A stretch of DNA of 64,000 nt from Bordetella parapertussis (lineage in GTDB: Bacteria > Bacteroidota > Bacteroidia > Chitinophagales > Chitinophagaceae), in assembly GCA_943331005.2 (NCBI GenBank), contig CALQJX020000016.1, positions 1-64,000 on the forward strand, given 5' to 3'. The position numbers and the translations under genes are program-made. The first letter of the stretch is position 1. Each line of letters begins with the position of its first letter. The notes below the pieces were generated by a model that saw only the letters and a program-made list of their open reading frames with translations, made no database searches and was not told the DNA's origin. Positions 8,835-16,770 of this stretch are shown in pieces.

Positions 8835-9551
8835 CTATACACCCAGCAGATCCAATGCGCTTTTGGCTGCTACCTGACCGGCATCCTTCTTGTTGTAGCC
8901 GGTGCCACTGGTTATCAGTTCGCCATCTATGAAAACACCTATCGTAAATAACTTTCTGGTGCCTTCGTTTTTCTCATCAATAGCATCAAACACCAGTACC
9001 TTATTCCCTTTCTGTGCCCAACTAAGCAACTGATTCTTGTAATTGGTATCAGTGCTTTCCATAGTATCAAGGTCTATGTAGCTTCTGATGATCTGATTGA
9101 GAATGAATTTGCGGGTATTGGTAAAACCCTGATCCAGATATACGGCTCCTATCAATGCTTCCAGCGCATTACCAAAGATATGGCTTCGGCTCAGGCCTTT
9201 ATCATTCTGGTTGTACTGTACCAGTTTATTGAGCCCCATGCGAAGCGCCACATTGTTCATGGTTTCCCTGCGCACTATGCGGGAACGTAGTTCGGTGAGG
9301 TACCCCTCCGGTTGGTAAGGATATTTTTTGAAAAGATATTCAGCAATAATAGCACCCAATATGGCATCTCCCAGAAACTCCAGGCGCTCATTACTGTTTG
9401 TAACATCATCGGGCTTAGACCTGTGCATAAGCGCAAGCCTGTAGTACTCGATGTGTACAGGCGTAAAACCAACTATGTGCTCTAACTGAAGCAGCAACTG
9501 CTTGTCGGAAGAAGAAGAAAAGTTTAAGATGCGATTTATGAAGCGCCGCAA
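8835..9551 (-). CDS. rnc: Ribonuclease III
   Basis: Cleaves double-stranded RNA in rRNA maturation and RNA turnover. 238 aa with the RNase III signature NERLEFLGDAIL at 54-65 (catalytic acidic residues Glu58 and Asp62) and the second acidic patch in GNALEALIGAVYLDQG. The C-terminal ~70 residues are a double-stranded RNA-binding domain ending KKDAGQVAAKSALDLLGV. The gene lies 2 bases downstream of fabF and in the same direction, giving the acpP-fabF-rnc order common in Bacteroidota. Confidence 0.95.
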   Translation of the reverse strand: MRRFINRILNFSSSSDKQLLLQLEHIVGFTPVHIEYYRLALMHRSKPDDVTNSNERLEFLGDAILGAIIAEYLFKKYPYQPEGYLTELRSRIVRRETMNNVALRMGLNKLVQYNQNDKGLSRSHIFGNALEALIGAVYLDQGFTNTRKFILNQIIRSYIDLDTMESTDTNYKNQLLSWAQKGNKVLVFDAIDEKNEGTRKLFTIGVFIDGELITSGTGYNKKDAGQVAAKSALDLLGV

Positions 9552-9553
9552 AA

Positions 9554-10813
9554 CTAATCTGATGGTTTTTTGAAGATAACAGAAGCGTTATGTCCACCGA
9601 AGCCAAATGTATTACTCAGCGCCACATTCACCACACGTTTCTGTGCCTTGTTGAATGTGAAGTTGAGCCTCGGATCGAATGAAGGATCGTCGGTAAAGTG
9701 GTTGATCGTAGGAGGAATAACGTCGTGTACCGTTGCAAGTATGCTGGCAATAGCCTCTATGGCTCCGGCAGCACCCAGCAGGTGACCGGTCATAGATTTG
9801 GTAGAGCTGATGTTGATTTTGTATGCATGCTCACCGAAAACGCGCTGAATAGCTGCGATCTCGCTGATATCGCCCAACGGAGTAGAAGTACCATGTACAT
9901 TGATGTAATCAATGTCTTCAGGTTTCATACCTGCGTCGGCAAGTGCACTTCTCATCACATTGTAAGCACCCAACCCTTCCGGATGTGGCGCAGTAAGGTG
10001 ATAAGCATCTGCACTGAGTCCGCCACCGGCAAGTTCTGCAATGATGTTGGCACCACGGCGTTTAGCATGTTCATACTCTTCGAGTATCACAGCACCTGCA
10101 CCTTCGCCAAGCACAAAACCATCTCTATTGAGGTCGAAAGGACGACTAGCTGAAAGCGGATCGTCATTGCGCTCAGAGAGTGCTTTCATTGCATTGAAGC
10201 CACCTATACCTGCTTCTGTTACCACTGCTTCAGAGCCACCGCATACAATAGCATCGGCCTTGCCGAGACGAATGTACATGAGTGCGTCTATGAGCGCATT
10301 AGTAGAAGAGGCACAGGCACTTACTGTAGCAAAATTGGGACCGCGGAAACCATACTTCATAGAAATATGACCAGATGCGATATCCAATATAAGTTTAGGA
10401 ATGAAGAAAGGGTTGAAACGTGGTGTGCCGTCACCGGAAGCGAAATTCTTCATCTCTTCGATGAAGGTGATCATTCCTCCGATACCCGACCCCCAGATAA
10501 CACCTACCCTATCACGGTCCACACCATCTTCTGTAAGCCTTGCAGCCTTTACAGCCTCATCAGCAGCCACGAGGGCTATCTGAGAGAACCTGTCCAGTTT
10601 GCGGGCTTCCTTACGTTCAAAGAAATTCTCCGGGTTAAAGTCTTTCAACTCACACGCGAATTTGGTCTTGAACTTGGTTACATCAAATTGCTTGATGAAT
10701 CCGGCGCCTGAAACGCCATTAACCAACCCATCCCAATAAGAGGGTATGTCATTGCCTAATGGCGTCAAGGCTCCGAGGCCCGTAACGACAACTCGTTTTA
10801 ACGTTAAGCTCAT
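9554..10813 (-). CDS. fabF: 3-oxoacyl-ACP synthase II (KAS II)
   Basis: Condenses acyl-ACP with malonyl-ACP during fatty-acid elongation in the cytoplasm. 419 aa, normal length. The Cys-His-His triad is present: Cys167 in VSACASSTNA, His307 in NVHGTSTPLGD and His344 in MTGHLLGAAG. It follows acpP by about 40 bases and is directly followed by rnc, forming one operon that couples the carrier protein to its condensing enzyme. ATG start at 10813. Confidence 0.97.
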   Translation of the reverse strand: MSLTLKRVVVTGLGALTPLGNDIPSYWDGLVNGVSGAGFIKQFDVTKFKTKFACELKDFNPENFFERKEARKLDRFSQIALVAADEAVKAARLTEDGVDRDRVGVIWGSGIGGMITFIEEMKNFASGDGTPRFNPFFIPKLILDIASGHISMKYGFRGPNFATVSACASSTNALIDALMYIRLGKADAIVCGGSEAVVTEAGIGGFNAMKALSERNDDPLSASRPFDLNRDGFVLGEGAGAVILEEYEHAKRRGANIIAELAGGGLSADAYHLTAPHPEGLGAYNVMRSALADAGMKPEDIDYINVHGTSTPLGDISEIAAIQRVFGEHAYKINISSTKSMTGHLLGAAGAIEAIASILATVHDVIPPTINHFTDDPSFDPRLNFTFNKAQKRVVNVALSNTFGFGGHNASVIFKKPSD

Positions 10814-10854
10814 CTAACGATTTTCAGTTACAGAAGTGATTTTTTGGACTAAAA

Positions 10855-11091
10855 TTACTTTACGTGTTCTTCCAGGTATGCTACAGCCTGACCAACAGTA
10901 GTGATGGTTTCAGCCTGCTCATCAGGAATAGAGATGTTGAATTCTTTTTCGAATTCCATGATCAGTTCTACGGTATCAAGAGAGTCAGCTCCGAGGTCGT
11001 TTGTAAAACTCGCTTCCTGGTTAACTTCTGATTCGTCAACTCCTAATTTGTCCACGATAATTTTCTTAACGCGATTTGCAATTTCAGACAT
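10855..11091 (-). CDS. acpP: Acyl carrier protein
   Basis: A 78-aa acidic helical protein with the 4'-phosphopantetheine attachment site DSL (Ser37) in [16 protein letters not shown]. It carries growing acyl chains in fatty-acid synthesis. First gene of acpP-fabF-rnc. A TATTTTTG element on the minus strand at 11124-11117, ~26 bases before the ATG, is a candidate -7 box. No TTG is seen at the expected distance. Confidence 0.97.
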   Translation of the reverse strand: MSEIANRVKKIIVDKLGVDESEVNQEASFTNDLGADSLDTVELIMEFEKEFNISIPDEQAETITTVGQAVAYLEEHVK

Positions 11092-11116
11092 AGTAGTGCG
11101 TTTAAATTTTATGCTG

Positions 11117-11124
11117 CAAAAATA
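11117..11124 (-). promoter_or_regulatory. Candidate -7 element of the acpP-fabF-rnc promoter
   Basis: The minus strand reads TATTTTTG, an exact TAnnTTTG match, ~26 bases upstream of acpP. The -33 TTG is not evident at 19-21 bases, so the assignment rests on the -7 element and its position. Confidence 0.4.
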
Positions 11125-11260
11125 TACTTTTTGGGATAATGAGAAAGGAATATTTTATTTTGTTGGAAAAAAATAGGAAAACTAAGCCTTTTTTATTTTC
11201 CGCACAATTAATAAACTCATTATCAACCAGTTAGAAACACAAACTATACATCATACAATA

Positions 11261-12166
11261 TCAATAATATTGTATTTCTCTTCTCACAATCACAATATCC
11301 CTGCCATTATCTGTTTGTGTCTTTTTTATTAGGTTCCCTAATGCGTCATATTCGTTCCTGTAAAGGATGGTCTTCTGTAATTTTCCATCAGCAGAAAATA
11401 GCTGCTGTTCTGTCTCATTTCCTTTATTATCGTACTTATAGGTGGTTCTCCTGTCCAGCACTCTTTCTGCATTATAACTACGCTCTTCAACTATATTCCC
11501 TTGTGAATCATAACCAAAGGTGACCTTTAGCGTAATTCCGTAAATAGTGTTGCGTTGCTCTTTCAGATTGCCTGCAGTGTCATATACATACACAGACCTT
11601 CGGGTCTCTGTTTCATCTGCATCATAAATAACCTCTTCTACAGGCCTGTCTGAAGCATCGTATTTCCACGTAGCCCTGTTTTGCAGCCTGTTCTCGGCAT
11701 TAAAAGACTCTTCCTTTACCACATTACCCCTGTCGTCATAATCTGAGGCCGTTTTGATGGAGATGATACCTGTCGGCGAATACTGCTTGCGCCACAATTC
11801 ATTCCCGTTACGGTCGTATTTATAGAGGTTGGCATATTGGTATTTACCGTTGGCATCGTAGTTGCGCTCTTCTGTTACATGTCCGGCCTCATCTGTTTTA
11901 AAAACCGACTTAGAGCTGACAGAGCCATCAGGGTTGTATGAGAATTCGCGCAGTTTACGCCCCTGTTCATCATATTTCACTGTGCTCTTGTAGCCAGTCT
12001 TTGTTTCAAATGCAGTGAGCCCCAGTGCCTTGTAATTATATTCTGTAAGCACCTTTATCCTACCCGAAAAGCCATCTGTAACGGCATCCTGCGCCCGAAG
12101 ACCCTGCACCGAAATGCACAAACAGAAAAGGAGAGAAGAAAATTTTATTTTCATTGCCGGTAGCAT
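11261..12166 (-). CDS. Exported YD/RHS-like repeat protein (copy 1)
   Basis: A 301-aa protein with a signal peptide (cleavage near GLRAQD) and about ten short tandem units of the type YD..GN..EE..Y, for example YKYDRNGNELWRKQYS and YGYDSQGNIVEERSYN. This is the RHS/YD repeat pattern, which builds extended beta-sheet shells, but no RHS core or toxin domain is present. It is probably periplasmic or surface-located with unknown function. ATGs at 12166 and 12154 are both possible. The shorter paralogue at 12206 lies directly upstream on the same strand, so the two form a duplicated pair. Confidence 0.7.
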   Translation of the reverse strand: MLPAMKIKFSSLLFCLCISVQGLRAQDAVTDGFSGRIKVLTEYNYKALGLTAFETKTGYKSTVKYDEQGRKLREFSYNPDGSVSSKSVFKTDEAGHVTEERNYDANGKYQYANLYKYDRNGNELWRKQYSPTGIISIKTASDYDDRGNVVKEESFNAENRLQNRATWKYDASDRPVEEVIYDADETETRRSVYVYDTAGNLKEQRNTIYGITLKVTFGYDSQGNIVEERSYNAERVLDRRTTYKYDNKGNETEQQLFSADGKLQKTILYRNEYDALGNLIKKTQTDNGRDIVIVRREIQYY

Positions 12167-12205
12167 AAACTGCTTTTAAAGGTAAAACTGAGCAGATTAT
12201 GAATA

Positions 12206-12901
12206 TTACTTCTGACCAATGTACTCAATTTCGCGTTCAATAACAGAGCGGGGCTTATCGTTCTTATACACAGCCCTCCATAGCCAGTTTCCCGCCTTGT
12301 CGTAATTGCCATGCTCGTAAGTAGTAGAGAACTGTAAACTGGCATGCGAATCGTATTCGCGTTCTTCCAACTCATTGCCATTCCTGTCGTACTTGATGTT
12401 TGACTTAAGGAACAGGTGACCAATAGCATCAAACCTGTCAAAAACTATGCGGTTACCGTTCAGGTCGTACTTGCCCTTACCGTTCATGAACAGGGTACCG
12501 GAAGGATCGTAATTATTCTCTTCAGCTTCATTACCCAGCTTATCATATACAAATGTTGTGGTCACATTCAGCCCACCATCCCCTCTGTATCGTTTCACAT
12601 CAATGAGCCTGCCACTATCGTTGTAATTATATACAGACCGCGACATTACTGTACCATCGGGCGAATAGGTAACAAATTCTGTGCGATTGCCGTTGTCGTT
12701 GTACTTATAAACACTCTTCATGCGCAGCGCATCCTTCAGCGCTTCTTTGGCCTCAGGTATTACAGTGTACTCATATTCTGTAACCGTGCTTACATTCCCC
12801 TTCAGCTTGTATCGTTTCAGGTCAGTTTTCAACTGAGCCAATGCAGCCGAACTTATGACTGCAAACAAAAGAATAGTTAAAGCGATAGCAGTTGTCCTCA
12901 T
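12206..12901 (-). CDS. Exported YD/RHS-like repeat protein (copy 2)
   Basis: A 231-aa protein with a signal peptide (cleavage near SAALAQL) followed by fewer YD-type repeats than its neighbour: YKYNDNGNRTEFVTYS, VYDKLGNEAEENNYD, KYDRNGNELEEREYD. Shared layout and wording with the next gene (ORF end at 12206, ~40 bases apart) indicate a tandem duplication followed by change in repeat number. No catalytic motif is seen. It may be a cell-surface structural element; this is inference only. Confidence 0.7.
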   Translation of the reverse strand: MRTTAIALTILLFAVISSAALAQLKTDLKRYKLKGNVSTVTEYEYTVIPEAKEALKDALRMKSVYKYNDNGNRTEFVTYSPDGTVMSRSVYNYNDSGRLIDVKRYRGDGGLNVTTTFVYDKLGNEAEENNYDPSGTLFMNGKGKYDLNGNRIVFDRFDAIGHLFLKSNIKYDRNGNELEEREYDSHASLQFSTTYEHGNYDKAGNWLWRAVYKNDKPRSVIEREIEYIGQK

Positions 12902-12966
12902 TATCTTTCAAACAATATACAAGTTCAAATTTAACCGAAATTCAGGATATGAACCGAAGCAGCCAA

Positions 12967-13515
12967 CTAGAAAGAGCCAAACTGCATAATGGTCTTAACT
13001 TCTGCATTGATGATCTGCAAAGCCACGTCTGTTGGTAGATCGTCACTCGATTTTGACTGCACATCGAGTATGCGGGCGTGCAACTCTCTTGCAGGTGCCT
13101 CAGGATCAAGTGATACTGCAATACGGTTCAGCATATTCAGTTCCTGTTCTTTTACCCCTTTTACTGTTTCCCAAACATTCTTGGAAACGTATATCTGCTG
13201 AGAAAGATTGTGTTCGAACTCTGAACGGATAGTGATCGTCATTGCTACCTGCAGATCACGAACGGTCATAGACGCATCGTAGATACGTGGTATCAGCTGA
13301 CGGGAACTGATACGCTCTATGAACATGGCCATGCGCTCATATGCCTGCAGACGCAAGCGAAGGGTCACATCCTGCGCACCTTCGAAGATAGCCATCTGCT
13401 TGCGCTTGTTCTGACCTACAATGAATTTATTGACAATAGTAGAAGTGGCAATGAGTACTATTATTGCCGGTATAGTGTACTTGAGTATCTCCAGTATTGT
13501 AGCGGTTCCGTTCAT
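12967..13515 (-). CDS. DUF7935-type membrane-anchored protein
   Basis: 182 aa with one N-terminal hydrophobic helix (about 12-33), then a soluble helical domain facing the cytoplasm (QAYERMAMFIERISSRQLIPRI). I recall this family as an uncharacterised Bacteroidota-specific protein (DUF7935); the family name is from memory and the function is unknown. It lies 78 bases downstream of rlmN on the same strand and may be cotranscribed. Confidence 0.6.
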   Translation of the reverse strand: MNGTATILEILKYTIPAIIVLIATSTIVNKFIVGQNKRKQMAIFEGAQDVTLRLRLQAYERMAMFIERISSRQLIPRIYDASMTVRDLQVAMTITIRSEFEHNLSQQIYVSKNVWETVKGVKEQELNMLNRIAVSLDPEAPARELHARILDVQSKSSDDLPTDVALQIINAEVKTIMQFGSF

Positions 13516-13593
13516 ACTTGTAAAAATAGCGTCTTAATTGAGATTTTGAAATCAGTATTCTGTATTCTTTGTCTAGGAATTCAGCAAGTGTAA

Positions 13594-14643
13594 TTAAGCC
13601 TTTCCAACTGCATGATCCACATTGGCCAGCTGACCACATGCTGCATCAATATCCTTACCCCTGCTGCGACGCAAACGGGCATTCACCCTGTTTGCTGCAA
13701 GGTAAGCCATGAATTGGTCTACCTTTTCTTCATCAGGCTTCTCGTAGCGGGCTGCTTCAATAGGATTATATTCTATTATATTGATCAGGTCTGCAGGCAC
13801 CTGGCGGTATATCTTCACAAGATCTTCTGCATCGCGCTCACTGTCATTGAAATTCTTGAAAAGTATATATTCAAAAGTGATCTCGTTGCCGGTGGCCTTG
13901 TAGAAATAATTGAGTGCCTCTATAAGCGCCTTCAGATTATTGGTCTCATTGATGGGCATGATCTCATTGCGCTTATAATCTGTAGGCGCATGCAGCGATA
14001 GTGCCAGCTTGAAACGCACCTTGTCATCGCCAAGCTGTTTTATCATTTTTGCCACACCTGCAGTAGATACCGTTATACGCTTCGGACTCATACCCAATCC
14101 GTCGGCAGAAGTGATACGTTCTATTGCCATCAGGGTGTTCTTGTAGTTGAGCAGCGGCTCGCCCATACCCATGAACACAATATTGGAGAGTTTCTTATTG
14201 TAGTGCTTCAACGAAAGTTCGTTCAACAGGGTCACTTCATCTACTATTTCATCAAATTCCAGATTGCGTTTGCGGGTCATGTATCCGGTAGCACAGAACT
14301 TGCAGGATAATGAACAACCCACCTGTGAAGAAACACAGGCTGTCATTCTTTTCTCGGTTGGTATTAGCACACTTTCCACATAATAGCCATCGTGCAGCTG
14401 CAAACGGTTCTTAATGGTACCGTCGCTGCTATACTGACTATGGTGCATGCTGACCTTGGGTATGAAGTATTGCTGCGATAATTTTTCGCGCAGAGCCTTG
14501 GGCAGGTTACTCATATCATTGATGTCTGAGGCATGTTTCTGCCACACCCATTCATGTATCTGTTTTGCCCTGAACTTTGGTTCTCCCGCAGCTGCCAACA
14601 TCGCTTCAAGTTCCGGCAGGCTTATTTCACGCAGATTTTTCAT
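13594..14643 (-). CDS. rlmN: Dual-specificity 23S rRNA A2503 / tRNA A37 C2-methyltransferase
   Basis: A radical SAM enzyme that methylates C2 of adenosine 2503 in 23S rRNA and A37 in some tRNAs. 349 aa; the cluster-binding cysteines are Cys110, Cys114 and Cys117 in CSLSCKFC. The C-terminal RRSRGKDIDAACGQLA carries the Cys that forms the methyl-protein intermediate. MGMGEPLLNY is the RlmN/Cfr motif. The length is normal. ATG at 14643. Housekeeping gene. Confidence 0.95.
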   Translation of the reverse strand: MKNLREISLPELEAMLAAAGEPKFRAKQIHEWVWQKHASDINDMSNLPKALREKLSQQYFIPKVSMHHSQYSSDGTIKNRLQLHDGYYVESVLIPTEKRMTACVSSQVGCSLSCKFCATGYMTRKRNLEFDEIVDEVTLLNELSLKHYNKKLSNIVFMGMGEPLLNYKNTLMAIERITSADGLGMSPKRITVSTAGVAKMIKQLGDDKVRFKLALSLHAPTDYKRNEIMPINETNNLKALIEALNYFYKATGNEITFEYILFKNFNDSERDAEDLVKIYRQVPADLINIIEYNPIEAARYEKPDEEKVDQFMAYLAANRVNARLRRSRGKDIDAACGQLANVDHAVGKA

Positions 14644-14710
14644 CGCGCAAATATACCTTATAAAACCTTTGACTTATGTTAAAAGTAATCTGAATATCAA
14701 AAACCTATCA

Positions 14711-16729
14711 TCATCTCAACGACTGTAGAAAAGCAGGGTCTATCTGTGACATGCCATGCTTTTTTGCTTCCTCCACTTCCTGCAATGCCTGTGCTTTTTT
14801 ACCCATTTGGGCATAGCATTGTGCCCGCATAAAATACGGATCGGGGTTCTCAGGCTTCAGCATATTAGCATGGTCGTAGTCTTTTATAGCCTCGACAGCC
14901 TTGCCCAGACGCAGGTATATCCTGCCCCTGTTCATATAGGGTATATAGGCATCGGGGTTCTGCGAAATAGCTACGCCATACTCAACCAGCGATGAGTCGG
15001 TCTTACCTATTATATCCAGATAGTTGGCATAGTTACTATGCCCTTCAGGGAAATACTTCTTCAGAGAGAGCGCTTTGCGGAATACAATTCCTGCCGAATC
15101 GAACTGCTGCTTGATGCTATAAACTACACCAAGACCCAGATAAGCACTTTCGAGATCGTTATTTATAGCCAGAGCCCTCAGGTAAACCGGCTTGGCCTCG
15201 TCTATGCGGCCGGTACTACGCAAATATTCTCCTATACAAATGATGGGACTGGTATAGTCGGGCTTGTGCTCTACCGATTTATTGAAATAATAGAAAGCAG
15301 AGTCTCCGTTGCGCTGACGATCCTGCTGGGTCAAGGATGTCTCGAAACGGGTATAATAATCCTGACCTAGGTAGAAATAACCTATAGGCGATTCGGGATT
15401 CTTCTCAATAGCACTGTTCCACAGGCTGATAGAATCGTACCAGTCCTTATTGCGCTCATTGGTCATATAGCCATAAACCAAACTAATAACGACCGCTGAA
15501 CCAATGACCATTGTAGCAGACTGCTTCTTTTCTTCTATGAGCCATGCTACCAGACTGCCAGCCAGCAAAAACACCCCTACATATGGTATATAGGTATAAC
15601 GATCGGACATAATAGCCCCGCCTACCGGCATGAACTGCAGTAGCAACAGCAGGTTGATAACAAAGAATGACACACACAAAACCACCAGCCTGTTGTGCCT
15701 AAAATACTTAATAAGCACAAACAAACCACCACCTACCAACAAAGGATAGATATAAAACACTGCAGGCAATGCCTCATTTACCTTCATTGGGTATGGGTAA
15801 AAGTTGGTGAGCCCTACAGGCAGAACAGCCTTCCAGATATAAGTTACGAGGGCATAGCAGCCCAGCGCCAGACGTTCATATGCTTTAAAACTGATATCCA
15901 GTGTACCCAGCGCACCTACATCTTTCTGCGCATAAATGGAGATGAGACCAAAGGTCACAGAAAGCGCAAAAAGTGGCAGTTTCTCCAATATCAGCCCGAA
16001 ACCAAGTTTGCGCTGCTCATAAAAATCTAAAAGTAGCAATACCACCGGCAAGGTGACACCTACCGACTTACACATCAGCGAAATGGCAAACAATACTATT
16101 GTAGCCACATACCACAACATCTTTTTACCGGCATGATTGCGCACATACCATATATGAGTGACGCAAGCCAGCATATAGAACATGCCATAGAGCAGATCTT
16201 TGCGACCCGCTATCCAGGTCACAGACTCAACACGCATAGGGTGAAGCGCAAATAAAAGTGTGGTTATGGCAGCTACTGTAATATTGCGGGTAAGCACTCT
16301 GGCAAAAGCAAAAACCGCAAATATGCACATGATATGAAACAGCACACTATCGAAATGATAGATCCAGGGCTCCAGACCATGCTTGCTATATTCATACCAG
16401 TAGGTAACAATGGTAAGCGGATGATAGTTACCCATCACCAGGGCATCTATCTGGAACAGACGCTTGAAGCCGTCCATAGAACTATCCTTAATGAGCGGAT
16501 TGGTGAGCACATATCCCAGGTCGTCCCAGTTGGTAAACTGATTATCGAGCGAACCCTTGTATACCAGAAAAGTAACCAGTGCAATCCCGGCCAGTATGAG
16601 CCATTGCGCATATTTCTTTATAAAACTATCATTACCGGCGGCAGACACTACCTGCTGCGCCTGCTTGGGCATTGCCTGTGTTGCTGCCGGACGTATATTC
16701 TGAGCCTGAGGTTGTTGCTTCTTTGCCAT
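14711..16729 (-). CDS. Polytopic membrane protein with C-terminal TPR repeats (TMTC-like)
   Basis: A 672-aa protein: a proline/glutamine-rich cytoplasmic start, about ten transmembrane helices (roughly 35-440) with an early periplasmic NQFTNWDDLGYVLTNPLIK motif, then about six TPR units (475-672, e.g. PDAYIPYMNRGRIYLRLGKA). The acidic WDD loop plus TPR tail matches the TMTC/GT-C type of protein O-mannosyltransferase. Acceptor and donor cannot be deduced. In Bacteroidota, periplasmic O-glycosylation of lipoproteins is common, so such a role is a fair inference. Downstream of the TonB receptor on the same strand with a ~40-base gap. Confidence 0.65.
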   Translation of the reverse strand: MAKKQQPQAQNIRPAATQAMPKQAQQVVSAAGNDSFIKKYAQWLILAGIALVTFLVYKGSLDNQFTNWDDLGYVLTNPLIKDSSMDGFKRLFQIDALVMGNYHPLTIVTYWYEYSKHGLEPWIYHFDSVLFHIMCIFAVFAFARVLTRNITVAAITTLLFALHPMRVESVTWIAGRKDLLYGMFYMLACVTHIWYVRNHAGKKMLWYVATIVLFAISLMCKSVGVTLPVVLLLLDFYEQRKLGFGLILEKLPLFALSVTFGLISIYAQKDVGALGTLDISFKAYERLALGCYALVTYIWKAVLPVGLTNFYPYPMKVNEALPAVFYIYPLLVGGGLFVLIKYFRHNRLVVLCVSFFVINLLLLLQFMPVGGAIMSDRYTYIPYVGVFLLAGSLVAWLIEEKKQSATMVIGSAVVISLVYGYMTNERNKDWYDSISLWNSAIEKNPESPIGYFYLGQDYYTRFETSLTQQDRQRNGDSAFYYFNKSVEHKPDYTSPIICIGEYLRSTGRIDEAKPVYLRALAINNDLESAYLGLGVVYSIKQQFDSAGIVFRKALSLKKYFPEGHSNYANYLDIIGKTDSSLVEYGVAISQNPDAYIPYMNRGRIYLRLGKAVEAIKDYDHANMLKPENPDPYFMRAQCYAQMGKKAQALQEVEEAKKHGMSQIDPAFLQSLR

Positions 16730-16770
16730 TACCCGTAAAAGTATGTTGCGAAACTAATAAAATACGCTGT

